A stretch of DNA of 64,000 nucleotides from Apium graveolens (GCF_009905375.1 NC_133650.1:176216623-176280622), one strand, 5' to 3'; shown: positions 24,013-35,755, counted from the first letter of the stretch. The notes: generated from the sequence alone by a model not told the origin. A program made the numbers and translations.

Positions 24013-27000
24013 TGTAATAACCCTAATTTTTGGAAATTTTTGAAACCCTTATGAATAGTGTTTTTGCTGAATGAGAAAACTTTTCATGCCACACTATGTA
24101 GGGGTTCTGATATGGATATTCTGAGATTTTATTAGTACTCTATATGGTATATAAGTGTATGTAAAGATCGTCAGAATCCAATTCTGAACACTTTGATTTT
24201 TTCCCGGAAATCCACTAGATACGGAGAGAATTGAGTATAAGGTAACAGGATGAAAAGGATTTAAATTAAAGAATTATAATAGAGGATCATAAAAAGGAAT
24301 ATAATGTATTGAGAAAGGTTAAGGAAACCTAAGTAATAAGATCCCGGGTATGATCCTTCAAACGATAAATGAAAACGAAAGTTAAGCGAACCGTATAACA
24401 GATCAGCGGTCATTAGGCAAACAATTAGGAAGTTAATCAAAAGGATAAGAGAGGATGGTGTCATCCAACCAATAGAAAGAGGACAAAGGAGGGGTGATGA
24501 CATCACAAAGTGATGCAAGCATGACATAAGAGGGAAGGAAATATGGTGGAATATTAACCACACAAAATCAAGGGTAAATGGGTAATTGACCTAAAACAAA
24601 ACAAAAACCTAGCAACCAAGCAAAACAAATCACAAAACACCAAACCCTCCATTTCTTCATGAAGCTCTCGGCTTCTTTCTTAAGAAATGGGAAGTCCAAG
24701 CTCCTCCACTTGCTATTTTACAAGGTAATTATCCTAGCTTCTCCTAGTTAAGTTACATACTTCCTATAAGTTTAAGCTTCTAATTCCAAGCCAATCTTTT
24801 TCTAGAAATCAAGGAAGAAGATGGTGAATAGTACTTTCTTGAAATTAATTTTTGTGTTCTTGATTTCTTTGAAAGAACAAGCTTGTAGGAGGTTAGATTA
24901 AGGCTTCCATGGGCATTCCAAGGATCTTTCATGGATTAAAAGCTTCAAGGAAGGTATAACTCTTCATGATCTTAGTTTTAAGTTCGTTGTTTAGATTTCC
25001 TAATGTTGAGATGATGGGTTAGTGTAATGGGTTTGTAATCATGTTTAAAGCTTGTTATGAGTAGTTTAGTTGGTGAGAGGCATGATTATTGTGTGTTTAG
25101 AGATGGGTTGATTTTGTGATATTTTTGGAGTTGGAAATCTTGGTTATTAGTTAGTGAACCTAAGTAAAGCTTTTAGTTCATGTGGGGAATAAGTATAAAT
25201 TGTTAATGTGGATTTGTTGGGGCTGTTATGATGTGGTTTGGATGGATGTTGGTTGTATGATTGATTTGAGGTTGAATTGTGGTTGGTTTTGAATGGTTTA
25301 AATTTGGGAAATCACGTAAACATAGCCGTCGTAACGTCCGGTTTTCTTTAGACTATTTTTGTGCATAACATTAGGACCCGAGAACCCCCTGCTAGATTAT
25401 GACCATTGCCATTTCTAGATAGCTCGTGTTACGAGCTTCGTTTTGATATGTAGTTCGTTCGATTCCGATGCACGGTTTAGGAGAAACGACCGTTTTAAGT
25501 AACGGCGTTTCGCGAACGAAACATTTCCCCTCGCCTTACTTTGAAACATAGGTTAAAGACCAAAAAGGGTTAATTAATGTATGAAACAATTATGGTAAGA
25601 GTGTTAGGCAGTTGGTAAGACACTCGCGAAGGAATCGCCTTAAAACTCGTAATGGTTAATTTATTAAAAATGGTGGAGCCGAGGGTACTCGAGTGACTTA
25701 AGAAAATCAGTAAGCGCAAAACAAGCGTTAGAGTCTAAGTTAGTTAAAGTATAGATTTACAAGTGACTTTGGTTTAATTCCAACTTACTTGTTGTTTATA
25801 GGTTACCAGACTCGTCCCGAGCCATTCGTAACCCCCAGTCGCTCAGGCAAGTTTTCTACCCGATATACTGTTGTTGTGATGTAAATATATGTATATGCAT
25901 TATCTTGTGATAGTGCATGATTGTTATTAGCAAATTTTGTGATATATTGGAGCATGCTGATATGGTATATATGCATGTCTGTTTCGTAATCTGGTTATCT
26001 ATCTGTTGATTTCAATGCTTATAGTTGCATAATACCTATGCTAGAAATAAGCAAGTAGTTGCGTATACCCTTAGTATAGGGGATAAAAGGTGAACATATT
26101 TCTAAACCGGGAGTCGATGTTCCCGAGTATATTATATATATATATATATATGGATATAGTTTTTAACACTATTGATCGAATAAGGTTTATTCGATACCTT
26201 TATTTTACTTAATTGAATATTAATTTGAGTATTCATTCGAGGGCTTATGACTCAGTTTAGTTTATTATTTGAATATTATTTGAATATTAATTCGAGGGCT
26301 TATGACTCAGTTTATTTTATTATTTGAATATTATTTGAATATTTATTCGAGGGCTTATGACTCAGTTTATATTATTATTGAATATTACTTGGATATTCAT
26401 TTGAGGATGTATGACTCCTTTATTTTATGAATATTATTTATAGTATTTATTCGAGGTATTATGACTCCGCTTATTACTTAATAATATTCTTTATTGTATT
26501 AAAGAATAAGGTGTCGATAATCAAACTTATTTTTGATTATTCAAATAAAGATATTACTTTCGTATAAGTATATCTTTGATTATTTGCTATTCATTCAAGT
26601 ATAAGTTTTCCAACTTCTACCTCAATTATTCTTATGGGAATATTATTTAAATAATAATATTCAGATATTTCTTTCATATCGGGACTGATTTATTTTAATA
26701 AATCAGTATTACTCCAAACATTTTAAAAAAAATGTTTTCGAGTCTTCAAAATGATTTTTAAAAGTTAGAGCGGATCCCAAAACTCATTTTTATATTTAAG
26801 ATCTTCCTTTCAAAGGGGATTTAAATATTCGCTCAAAACTTGGGGAATCCGGCTCAGTGGTGTATTTTATATTCGCAACGAGGTTGCTGTTTTGGTAAAT
26901 GAATTGATTACTTACCCAACGTTCGGGAAGTAAGTCCATCTATCGAGTCGACATAAGCAACATGGGCTCAGTGGGCGTCCATGATAGTGTAAGTGGCTCA

Positions 27001-28138
27001 GTGGGAGTCCATCAAACGCATAAGTGGCTGAGTGGCAGTCCAGCATAAGGTCCTATTGCGACCAGGGTGATGACCAGTGGGGAATTCGTCCATCTACTAC
27101 TAGAAAAGGTTACTTATTGGTATCTTTGCCTAATCAGCAAGATATCAGGTTTATGCCAAAATTCTTTCCTTTCCAAATTTATTGGATATTGCAATTCTGT
27201 TCATACTTTACATGACAGAGGTTTTCAGGAAACGTATGTATACATATAGGTGTATATATATATATCGGGACTTAATGAAGTATATCATAACTTCATTTCC
27301 TTCAAAATATTTCAAAGATTGAATCTATTCAAGGCTTATCTTGTAGTCTCATCAGTGTGATGAACTTTTGAAATTAATTATAACTTGAACGGTGGTAGTT
27401 CAAGTAGTATTTGGAAAAAGATATAAGTATATTGGAGTATCTTGTAACTTCATCTTTTAAACTTATATCTAGTAAATGATTATCTTATGTATGACAAAGA
27501 TTTTCAGAAAAACGTTGAGACAAGGTTAGATGTATTAGATCACCTTGCAACGATATTTTTATACAGTTATAAACTGGAACTTTGTGTATATTATGCATGG
27601 AAGAGGACTTCCAAGATTTTGAAAAGTATATATGTATATATACTAAATATTTTGCGACTTCATCGCATTAAAATATCAAACTTGGTTCATTTCTTTTGAC
27701 CAAGACTTTCATGAGTACTATGAGAAGGCTCATATATTGTTAATCATTATACATATTATTTTGGTGGGCTTGCTGCTCACCCTTGCTTTCTTCTTTCATC
27801 AGGCGTTGATGTCGCTGTAGCTGAGGTAGGAACTACCAATAGGCTAGGCTTTCAACTTTTGATGTACCAGATTTATGTATATTTATGAATTGTAATAATG
27901 GCAAAGAAATGTAAATTTATTCAGAAAACCTTTTAAGGTGTATTGGCAGATAATTGTGGAATAAAATGACTTGTGGTTATTTTTGGATGTTCATCTCTGA
28001 GACTATAACGTGTGGTGTGTGTGTTTATTGTGGGGTCACAGTACAGAGTAGTTGAGTAATTATTAAGATTGGGTGTTATTAAGGGAAATGGAACTCGTGA
28101 CAACCCGGATCCCCGACCCCGGATTTGGGGGCGCTACA
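24013..28138 (+). repeat. Right LTR of gypsy element G
   Basis: 4126 bp, starting TGTAATAACCC and ending GGGGGCGCTACA, directly after the polypurine tract. Colinear with the left LTR except for the missing segment near 27800. Flanked on the right by the AATAG duplication. Confidence 0.92.
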
Positions 28139-28143
28139 AATAG

Positions 28144-29310
28144 CAACATCATTTTGGGAGGATGGAGCTAGAATTGTGCCAATTTCTTTATTAACTACCA
28201 CAGTTTGTTAGAAAACTGTGGTGTGGCTAGGTTTGTGTACACTTTCCTCACCAACCTTATCCTTAGAGTTTCTTTGATTTTCACCCTGTCCCTCACCCAA
28301 CTCACTACCCTACACACTCCCTTCTTTAGATTTGGTAGATTTTGCAACTGGTTTCTTTTAAGAGAACCCATAGGGGGCTTTCTTTGTTTTGGATTTTGAA
28401 GGTTTTGTTTAGGTAGCTCGGATAGGCATCTGTTGGGTCATTGACACCGATGCCATAGCTACACTTGAAGGCAAAGAAATTTGTGAGGTTGGAAGAGTAG
28501 TGTCAGTGGTGCTTACCTTACTTACTTGAGGGCCCTCCATGATTGGAAAGTAGAAGAGGGGCACCTCTTTGTGGTGACTTGCTCTGTTGAGATCTGCAAT
28601 AATTATTCTCTTTTGAACCCAACAATTCAGTTTGTTGGTTGGGTTCTCAATAGCAATGTTCTTCATACGATGGTTAGCAAGCATCATAAAGAATCTAGCA
28701 TAATAAACACTTTTACCTCTCTTATTAACTTCCCCTAAATTATAGCCTAATTCAAATATAACCATGTCACTGAAATTATGATAATTATCAGTAACTAACA
28801 TATAAAGCATTTTAAGCATGGCAGTATTGACATAATCAAAATTACTTACCTTACCATAAAATACCTTGGTAACTACATCACACGGATAAATCCATTCTTT
28901 TCTAAGACCTAGCCTCCTAATCTCACTTAACTTAGAGGTAGAGAGTGCATAGCCAACAGAATTAAGAATGGCAACTAAATTAGCATCTGTGTGTGGAACA
29001 GTAGTAGTATTTTCAGGAATCTTAAAGCATGCCTAAATTATGTCACTGTTAATGCAGAATTGCCTTTGAGAGTGAAAAATATGGTTTTGTCTGTAGACTA
29101 GTACACGGCAGTTGTCCATATCTCCTCCACAACTTCACAGTAGATTGTGGGTGATTCCAGCATAGCACAATTGAGTTTGCAACCTTTCACAAAATCTATC
29201 ATTTTGTGAAAATCTTCAGATTGTGGAATTTCCTTGTTCACAAGAGCTACGAAGTTGTTCTTTTCATAGATGAATCCAGACTGAGATATGATTTTGACAA
29301 CTGATGCCAT
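28144..29310 (-). pseudogene. Sirevirus B third ORF, N-terminal part
   Basis: Starts at ATG 29310 (MASVVKIISQSGFIYEKNNF), preceded by a clear TATA box and CT-rich leader. Open pieces are 29310-29098 and 28819-28409, with family-like sequence between and after them. Stops are mostly at former Gln codons (CAA to TAA). The section LRKEWIYPCDVVTKVFYGK ... KSVYYARFFMMLANHRM matches, in order and spacing, IRKEWSFFFDYITKAF ... NVVYFARFCHLIYNFC of the third ORF in Sirevirus A, so the two belong to one family although overall similarity is low. Gypsy element G interrupts it at 28143. Function unknown; no membrane segment or signal peptide seen. Confidence 0.75.
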
Positions 29311-29436
29311 TGTTGAAGTACGGGAATTTGCAGAGAGAACGAGAGTATTTGCTTTGAAGAAGAAGAGAGTTAGAGCAATTGATTTGAGAATGATAAAAGA
29401 AAAGAATGAAAATGAATTTTGTTTTTATACTATCTC
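29311..29436 (-). promoter_or_regulatory. Internal promoter and leader of Sirevirus B third ORF
   Basis: On the minus strand GATAGTATAAAAACAAAA gives a canonical plant TATA box (TATAAAAA, about 29425-29432). It is followed by about 115 bp of pyrimidine-rich leader (TTTTCATTCTTTTCTTTTATC..., CTCTCTTCTTCTTC) without an ATG, ending TTCAACA before ATG 29310. The spacing is that of an ordinary Pol II gene. Confidence 0.6.
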
Positions 29437-29830
29437 AAAAATAAATTTTCAAAAGTAATAAAGTAAAATAAAGTAACCCAACAAAATAGTCCAAAATAGC
29501 CGTTTAAAATAAATAAACTGTCAAAATTCTGTCAATTATCCGTCGTGTTATACATAGAGACTGTAAGTATATCCGATGGATAATGTTCAGAGTTCCAATG
29601 GCTAAGATGGAGACACTTCAACGAATGAGAATAAAACAATTATCCGTAAAAAAAATCCAGAAAAGTAATTAATTTTTATTAATAAATTCTATTCCGACGG
29701 ATGATCAAACTCGATGGATAATGAGCATCCGTCGGGATGTAAATTTTGACTTAGCCAAAATTTCATCTAAAACAGAAAAATCAATTAAGTTTCTGGCTAC
29801 ATTATAACTTGCAAAAATATCTGAAATGAT
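29437..29830 (-). other. Sirevirus B non-coding gap between pol and third ORF
   Basis: About 390 bp without an ORF. It holds several ATCCGTCGG / CCGACGGAT-type words (near 29538, 29569, 29694, 29710 and 29727), also found in the LTR and third ORF of the same element. Confidence 0.65.
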
Positions 29831-31145
29831 TTAAGAATAATTAAGCATACCAAACTCACTTACCAACCTAGAAAAGGTGGATTCATCAAGTGGTTTGGTA
29901 AAGATATGTGCAAGCTGCATTTCACTTGGAATAAAATGAAGTTCCACAGTACCATTCATCACATGTTCCCTAATGAAGTGGTACTTGATGTCTATATGCT
30001 TTGTTCTTGAATGTTGTACTGGATTTTCAGTGATGGCAATTGCACTTGTGTTGTCCCAGAAAATGGGAATTTTGTCCACTTGTAGACCATAGTCCAACAA
30101 TTGGTTTTTGATCCTCAAAATATGTGCACAGCAACTACCAGCAGCAATATATTCAGCTTCAGCTGTAGAAGTAGAAACTGAGTTTTGCTTTTTACTGAAC
30201 CAGGACACAAGCTTGTTCCCTAGAAATTGACAGCTTCCTGTTATACTTTTTCTATCAATTTTATAACCTGCATAATCTGCATCTGAATAATCAGTTAGAT
30301 CAAAATCAGAATCTCTAGGGTACCAAATGCCAAGTTTTGGTGTTCCCTTGAGATATCTGAAAATTCTCTTAATAGCTACTAAGTGAGATTCTCTAGGATC
30401 GGCCTGAAATCTAGCACAAAGACAAATAGCAAACATCATATCTGGCCTACTAGCTGTTAAGTACAGAAGTGAACCAACCATGCCCCTATAGCTTGAAATA
30501 TCCCCAGACTTTTCAGTAGTGTTTAATTCAAGTTTAGTTGCAGTGGTCATGGGAATTTTTGCAGATGTGCAATGCATTAGATCAAACTTCTTTAAGAGAT
30601 CATAAATATATTTGGTTTGACTAATGAATATTCCATCACTAACTTGCTTAACTTGTAAACCAAGAAAGTAAGTTAGTTCTCCCATCATGCTCATTTCATA
30701 ATTACTTTGCATCAATTTGGCAAACTTTTTACAAAACATTTCATCTGTAGAGCCAAATATAATATCATCTACATAAATTTGAACAAGTATACTAGAGCCA
30801 TTAACATTTCTAAAGAATAAAGTTTTATCAACAGTACCTCTTGTGAAGTGATTTTCCAAAAGAAATTTTGATAAAGTGTCATACCAGGCTCCAGGTGTTT
30901 GCTTCAATTCATAAAGTGCTTTCAATAGATAGTAGACATATTCTGGAAAATTTGGATTTTCAAAACCAGGAGGCTGACTGACATAGACTTCCTCCTCCAA
31001 ATCTCCATTCAGAAAGGCACTTTTGACATCCATTTGATAGACCTTGAAATTGGCATGGGCTGCATAGGCTAAGAAAATTCTGGTGGCTTCAAGTCTTGCA
31101 ACTGGAGCAAAAGTTTCATCAAAATATATTCCTTCTTGTTGACAG
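29831..31145 (-). pseudogene. Sirevirus B reverse transcriptase and RNase H (5' end cut off by copia C)
   Basis: From 31145 the frame reads [20 protein letters not shown] and stays open for about 437 codons. It includes [21 protein letters not shown], the YVDD box ([16 protein letters not shown]), [23 protein letters not shown] and RNase H motifs ([40 protein letters not shown]), ending at 29831. The preceding residues in frame (to 31174) belong to the LTR of copia C. The start of the domain lies on the other side of that insertion at 40954-41080. This open stretch is notable in an element otherwise in ruins. Confidence 0.87.
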
Positions 31146-32853
31146 TGAAAGAGATATGTCCTAAATCCAATCATGTATGAGGATTTAGAAATAACTTTTA
31201 TGTAATCTGTTTTGATTTCATTGTTATTAATAAAAGGCTTGTTTTATTTTTATTGCGGGCTCTATCTATTTAAATGTTTAAATAAGATATACCACAGTTT
31301 AGAGTAAAGCTTTTTATAGATTGTGATGAGATCATAATAATGAGACCTAAAAGATGATAACTCTAAACTTAATAGTTCATGGTCGTAGGATTACTAACTG
31401 GTAATTAATAATCCGCAAAGATCGGTACATACTATGCTTGCTTCGTTATGAAGGATGTCTGTTCTCATAGACATTTGTGTGGTGACACTATAGCTAGTAT
31501 GTAGGTGCTTATTATAGAATAAGTTCACTGAACATGACTCACACAGCTGAACAACTGATGGAGTTCACTCACGTGTCAGCAGTTGTTCACATAGTGATAG
31601 TTGTACAAGTATCCTTAGACTTGAGGTCATCATAGTCATCTTGTGTACACTGAACTATGCTTTGGTTTAGTTTTTAGTCTCAAGGGACAATTATAAGGGC
31701 TCTACTGGGTATAGGAATTTGTACACGAAGATAGTGTATGATCAATAAATGATCTACCCCTTCCAGTAACGGAAGAGAATGTTCAATGCTGATCCACTTA
31801 TGCTAGTTCAGGAATATCTGGCCAGAGTGAATGAAATTAGAAAGGAGTTTCTAATTTACATTAAATAGAACTAAGCATAGTGAATGGGAAAGCAAGTGAT
31901 TAAATAAGATAGGCTTGACACAAGTTCCATGCCTTGTATTTAATCGTGACATTGCAGGGTAGAAGAAATTGATTGTACGGTAACTACTCACTGAATAGGT
32001 TCTTGGTATTCTAAGCAGTGAATTCGTATTATCCGGATATTCGCGATATGCTGAGAAGTATCCCTAACGATGTAGAATAAATATGATTAATTAATTAATC
32101 ATATTTAATGAATTAGAGAATTTATATAAATAATGATAAAATAGTTTTATTATTATTTATTATTACTACCGGCTTAATATTGAACCTACAGGGTCACACC
32201 ATAAAAAAGAATGATTTAATGGTGGAGAAATTAATTAATAATGGCTTATAATTATTTATTTATGAAATAAATAATTAATTGGCAAATTTAATAATTGATT
32301 AAATGAGATTTAATTGATTATAAATTAATTAAGAAAAAGTTCTTAATATTATTAATTAAGAATTTAATTTTTGGAAATTAAATCAAGTGAGAGAATTATT
32401 TCAAAAGTGTTTAGAAAAAAGATCAATAATTAAAAGGTGTTTTAATTATTAGTGAGAATAATAAAGGGTTAATAATAATAATACTTTATGCAAAAATATT
32501 CAGCTGAAAAGTTTGCCTATAAATATACTATTATAGACCCTATTTTTGCCTCAACCTAAAAATTTTACAAAACTTTAATTCTCTCCACCTCCTCCTTCTC
32601 CATTACATCGTTTTCTTGGTGGATACCGGTGGAGTGCTTCACACTTGAGGAGCAGCTGCAAAGGATCTCCGCTCGTGGTTCTTGGATCGCTATTAAAGAC
32701 CTCTATCTTTCCATTAATGTAAAGCTTCTTAAGGTAAACATACTGAATTACGAATTAAATATTATTTTTCGCATGGATCCTGCGGAGGGTTTCGGTTTTT
32801 TTTTAAGATTTAAATTTACGTTTCCGTTGCCTTTATGTGCTAAAAACCCTTCA
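31146..32853 (+). repeat. Left LTR of copia C
   Basis: Starts TGAAAGAGATATG and ends AACCCTTCA. A clear TATA box, TATAAATA at 32518-32525 (within GCCTATAAATATAC), is followed by a C/T-rich stretch (CTCTCCACCTCCTCC), marking the probable transcription start near 32550. The 85-codon ORF at 32629 lies in the transcribed part and recurs, changed, in the other LTR; I see no family match. Confidence 0.9.
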
Positions 32854-33678
32854 ATGGCATCAGAGCTACTTGCGAAAAGTTTTTAATTCGTTTATGTGTT
32901 TAACTGTTTTTGATATATGAGCATGTACGTGATTCGCCATGATTTGATGTTGATATAGTATGCTTATATATGTATGGTTTTGAATATATGATATTCATGT
33001 GAGTTGTATAATCATAAGATGATTATGTAATCTGTATATATACTGATATATACATGATTTATGTTTATTCTGATTATGAGAATCATATTAGATTCGGATT
33101 CTGAATTGGCTGCTGCAGATTTGCTGAAATCTGGGTCTGGTGTCCGATTTACGCAAACGAATACCCTATTCCATAGGTAAACGAGCGTCTGAACAAAACT
33201 GATAGCAAAAGCTATCACCGAGTCATCTGTAAGGCGTTTGACGTCATTTACTGCCCGTAAACAGTGATTCCTGTTTTTCTAATTTGATTCTGATTTTTCT
33301 GATTTTTGTCATATTTTCTTTTTATGATTAGATCATGGATAATATGATATGTTAAGATCAGATTATGTGTTTTAACATGTTTTTATGTGTTGTATGAGCA
33401 TGGTGGATGGTTATGGCCTTTCGACCTTAGTGTAATGATTTTGGTTTTGGTTTTAAATACGACTTGCATGTCGTCAATCTTTGTAATCATAAATCTCGAA
33501 TGTAACTCGAGTTATTCTTGTAAGTTCATTAGATTAGTTTTACTTTCAATCATGTAATGTAATTGAAGACTGAAGAAGGCTATCCAATGGAGGTGATACA
33601 AAGAATAAGACGAGACATACAAGAAGACTTATGTAATAAGTAGTTGTAATTATTTCCATCACCATATTAGATTGACCT

Positions 33679-33708
33679 TGATCTTTATCATGAGCTTGAT
33701 AAAGATCA
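33679..33708 (+). other. Perfect 12-bp hairpin in copia C leader
   Basis: TGATCTTTATCA and TGATAAAGATCA are exact inverted repeats around a 6-nt spacer TGAGCT. It survives intact in an element where coding parts are decayed. Confidence 0.65.
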
Positions 33709-34236
33709 CATAGGATGGGGCCATAACCAAACACATTTACTTAATTGCACTTTACATTTACTTGTTTATTTAATTTTATATATGAGATATATGCCTATGT
33801 TTACCATGCGATGATAGATTTAGGTGAACTTAAATCAATATAAGGCGTGCTCTAGAAAATCTAGAATAAGAATCGTTTCTTGCCTTAACAATAAATATTA
33901 TGAATACGATCATGAGATTATTGTGTTTATGAAACACGTAATTGAATATGAATTTTCAATATTGAGAGAAAGAATGATTCTGTCAACAACAGATTTCTAT
34001 CTGTAAGAAAGGGTTATTAAGTGACGCCTCTTGACAATGCTCCACCCGATCTGGGAATCATCTGATTATCGATTATTGATTTGAAATATTTAATTTAAAA
34101 GGAAGAATCTCTTTATAATATGATTATGATTGTAACGTAATATAATCCCTCTAAAATTAAATAATATCAAGTAGTAATTGGCCAATGACACAACGGGCTT
34201 GTGTCGGTCATAGCCTTCCAATATGGTAGAAAGTGG

Positions 34237-34579
34237 TTCTTATTTTTAAATCATTGCCGTTTCGTGCTACAGCCGAGGGCTTTGATTTTGAAATAAGAAA
34301 TACTTGTCTATTACATAGAGATGTGTACATTGAATTAGAATCTAAAGGTCGGTACGTGCTACAGCCGTGGGCCGTTGGAGACTGATTCAATTGTACGAAA
34401 TGTTGGGTTAGACTTGACTTAGAATATTGAGTTTGTCGTGCCACAGCCGTGACTCAATTATTCAAGAGGCTAAACTTATATTAGGGAATAACATAAGATG
34501 TAATTGACAAGAGTTGTCTGCCTATTGAACATCACATGACGTTTCATGCCACAGCTGAGGTTGTGTGATGGAATGTAGG
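34237..34579 (+). ncRNA. Array of four hairpins with a common loop in the copia C leader RNA
   Basis: Hairpin 1: arms 34237-34258 and 34278-34299. Hairpin 2: 34325-34396. Hairpin 3: 34408-34473. Hairpin 4: arms 34521-34540 and 34560-34579. Arms are about 20 nt, imperfect, and differ in sequence from one hairpin to the next while staying complementary. Each loop shows a version of GTNNCRTGCYACAGCYGNG: CGTGCTACAGCCG at 34263 and 34355, CGTGCCACAGCCG at 34437, CATGCCACAGCTG at 34545. The array ends about 180 nt before the gag ATG. A structured role in the genomic RNA (packaging, dimerisation, translation or localisation) is inference; this is a cis element rather than a separate RNA gene. Confidence 0.6.
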
Positions 34580-34759
34580 ATCCCTATTCCCACTAGCATT
34601 ATGAATGCTTAATTTTCACTTAGAGGGTTGAAAAAATTAGATAAACTAGTGGGAGACACTTATGAATAAAGACCCGATTCATATAGTGTTTTGAAATAAA
34701 ATTGAATATTTGCTAAGTGTTGTTATGTGTTTATCATTTACAGATTTACTATATTCGTC

Positions 34760-35755
34760 ATGTCTTCTGCACTATCACTCCGGAGCATACTAGATGCTCA
34801 CAAGTTGACTGGTCCTAATTTAGCTGTTTGTTTTCACTGTAACAAGTTGGGGCACTGGAAGAGGAACTAGAAGGTTTACCTTGCAGAATTGAAAAAGAAG
34901 GGTAGTGAGACTACCGCTTCTGATTCAGGCATGTTCATGATCGAAGTTGATATGTCACTAGGTCAAATTTCTACTTGGGTATTAGATACCGCCTGTGGTT
35001 CTCATATTTACAATTCGTTGCAAGGACTAAAGGGAAGTAGGACTCTTGAAAAAGATGAGGTGATTCTATGTATGGGTAGTGGAGCAAGGGTTCCAGCCAT
35101 ATCTGTAGGATCATTTAGTTTACATATGCCTACAGGCAAGACTATTATTTTGAATAATTATTATTACGTTCCCTCTATTGTGAGGAATATTGTTTCTATT
35201 CCTATGTTGGATGTGGATGGTTTTTCATTTATTATTAAGAATAATGAATGTTCTATCCTTAGAGATAATGTTCTTTTTGGACGTGGCATTTTAAATAATG
35301 GTCTGTATGTATGTGACGTAGAGCATGATTTACTTCAGATTGAACATACTAATAAAAGAAAAAGGGATGATGACAATCTGACCTATTTATGGCACTGTAG
35401 GCTAGGTCATATTAGTGAAAATAGATGGCGGACATTGCATAAGGAAGGGTTACTTGATCCCTTTGATTTTGAATCATATCCTACATGCAAGTCTTGTCTA
35501 TTGGGTAAAATGACCAAATCTCCATTTAGTGGACATGGAGAGAGGGCTGCAGATTTGCTAGGATTGGTACACACAGATGTATGTGGACCAATGTCTACGC
35601 AAGCCATGGGTGGATTTTCGTACTTCATTACTTTCATAGATGATAGATCTAGATTCGGATATGTGTATTTGATAAAACACAAGTCTGAAGCCTTTGAAAA
35701 GTTCAAAGAATATATAAGCATGAAGTGGAGAAACAAACCAAACACAGTATTATAA
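34760..35755 (+). pseudogene. Copia C gag remnants, protease and integrase N-terminus
   Basis: Gag starts at ATG 34760 (MSSALSLRSILDAHKLTGPN) but jumps within about 20 codons to the zinc knuckle (CFHCNKLGHWKRN, then a stop), so most of the capsid is deleted. Protease reads WVLDTACGSHI; the third active-site residue, normally Gly, is Ala. The gag-pre-integrase motif is LTYLWHCRLGHISENRW, and the integrase start HTDVCGPMSTQAMGGFSYFITFIDDRSRFGYVY has the first catalytic Asp. A stop at 35753 ends the frame. Confidence 0.85.

Larger units (their letters stand above)
14229..28138 (+). mobile_element. Gypsy element G: large-LTR Ty3/gypsy (Tekay/Del-like chromovirus remnant)
   Basis: A 13.9 kb element with both ends intact: LTR 14229-18440, primer-binding site 18445, decayed interior, polypurine tract 24000-24011, LTR 24013-28138. 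It is flanked by a perfect 5-bp duplication AATAG (14224-14228 and 28139-28143). It interrupts the third ORF of Sirevirus B on the opposite strand; the host reading frame is in phase on the two sides once one AATAG copy is discounted. No internal ORF is longer than about 115 codons, yet the LTRs are nearly identical. Confidence 0.92.
32854..34759 (+). other. Copia C leader between primer-binding site and gag
   Basis: 1.9 kb of untranslated leader. It begins with TGGCATCAGAGC (32855-32866), one base off the usual initiator tRNA-Met site. It has no significant ORF and is rich in inverted repeats: GATAGC-AAAA-GCTATC near 33201, ACGAC-TTGCAT-GTCGT near 33463, a perfect 12-bp hairpin at 33679-33708, ACACAA-CGGGC-TTGTGT near 34190, and the four-hairpin array 34237-34579. 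The gag ATG follows at 34760. Confidence 0.7.

Noticed and set aside
31146..31174. N-terminal residues before CQQEG in the long reverse transcriptase ORF
   Set aside because: Encoded by the copia C LTR, not by Sirevirus B.
32629..32886. 85-codon ORF in the copia C left LTR (relative at 40729)
   Set aside because: Lies just after the LTR transcription start, differs at its end between the two LTRs and has no recognisable motif.
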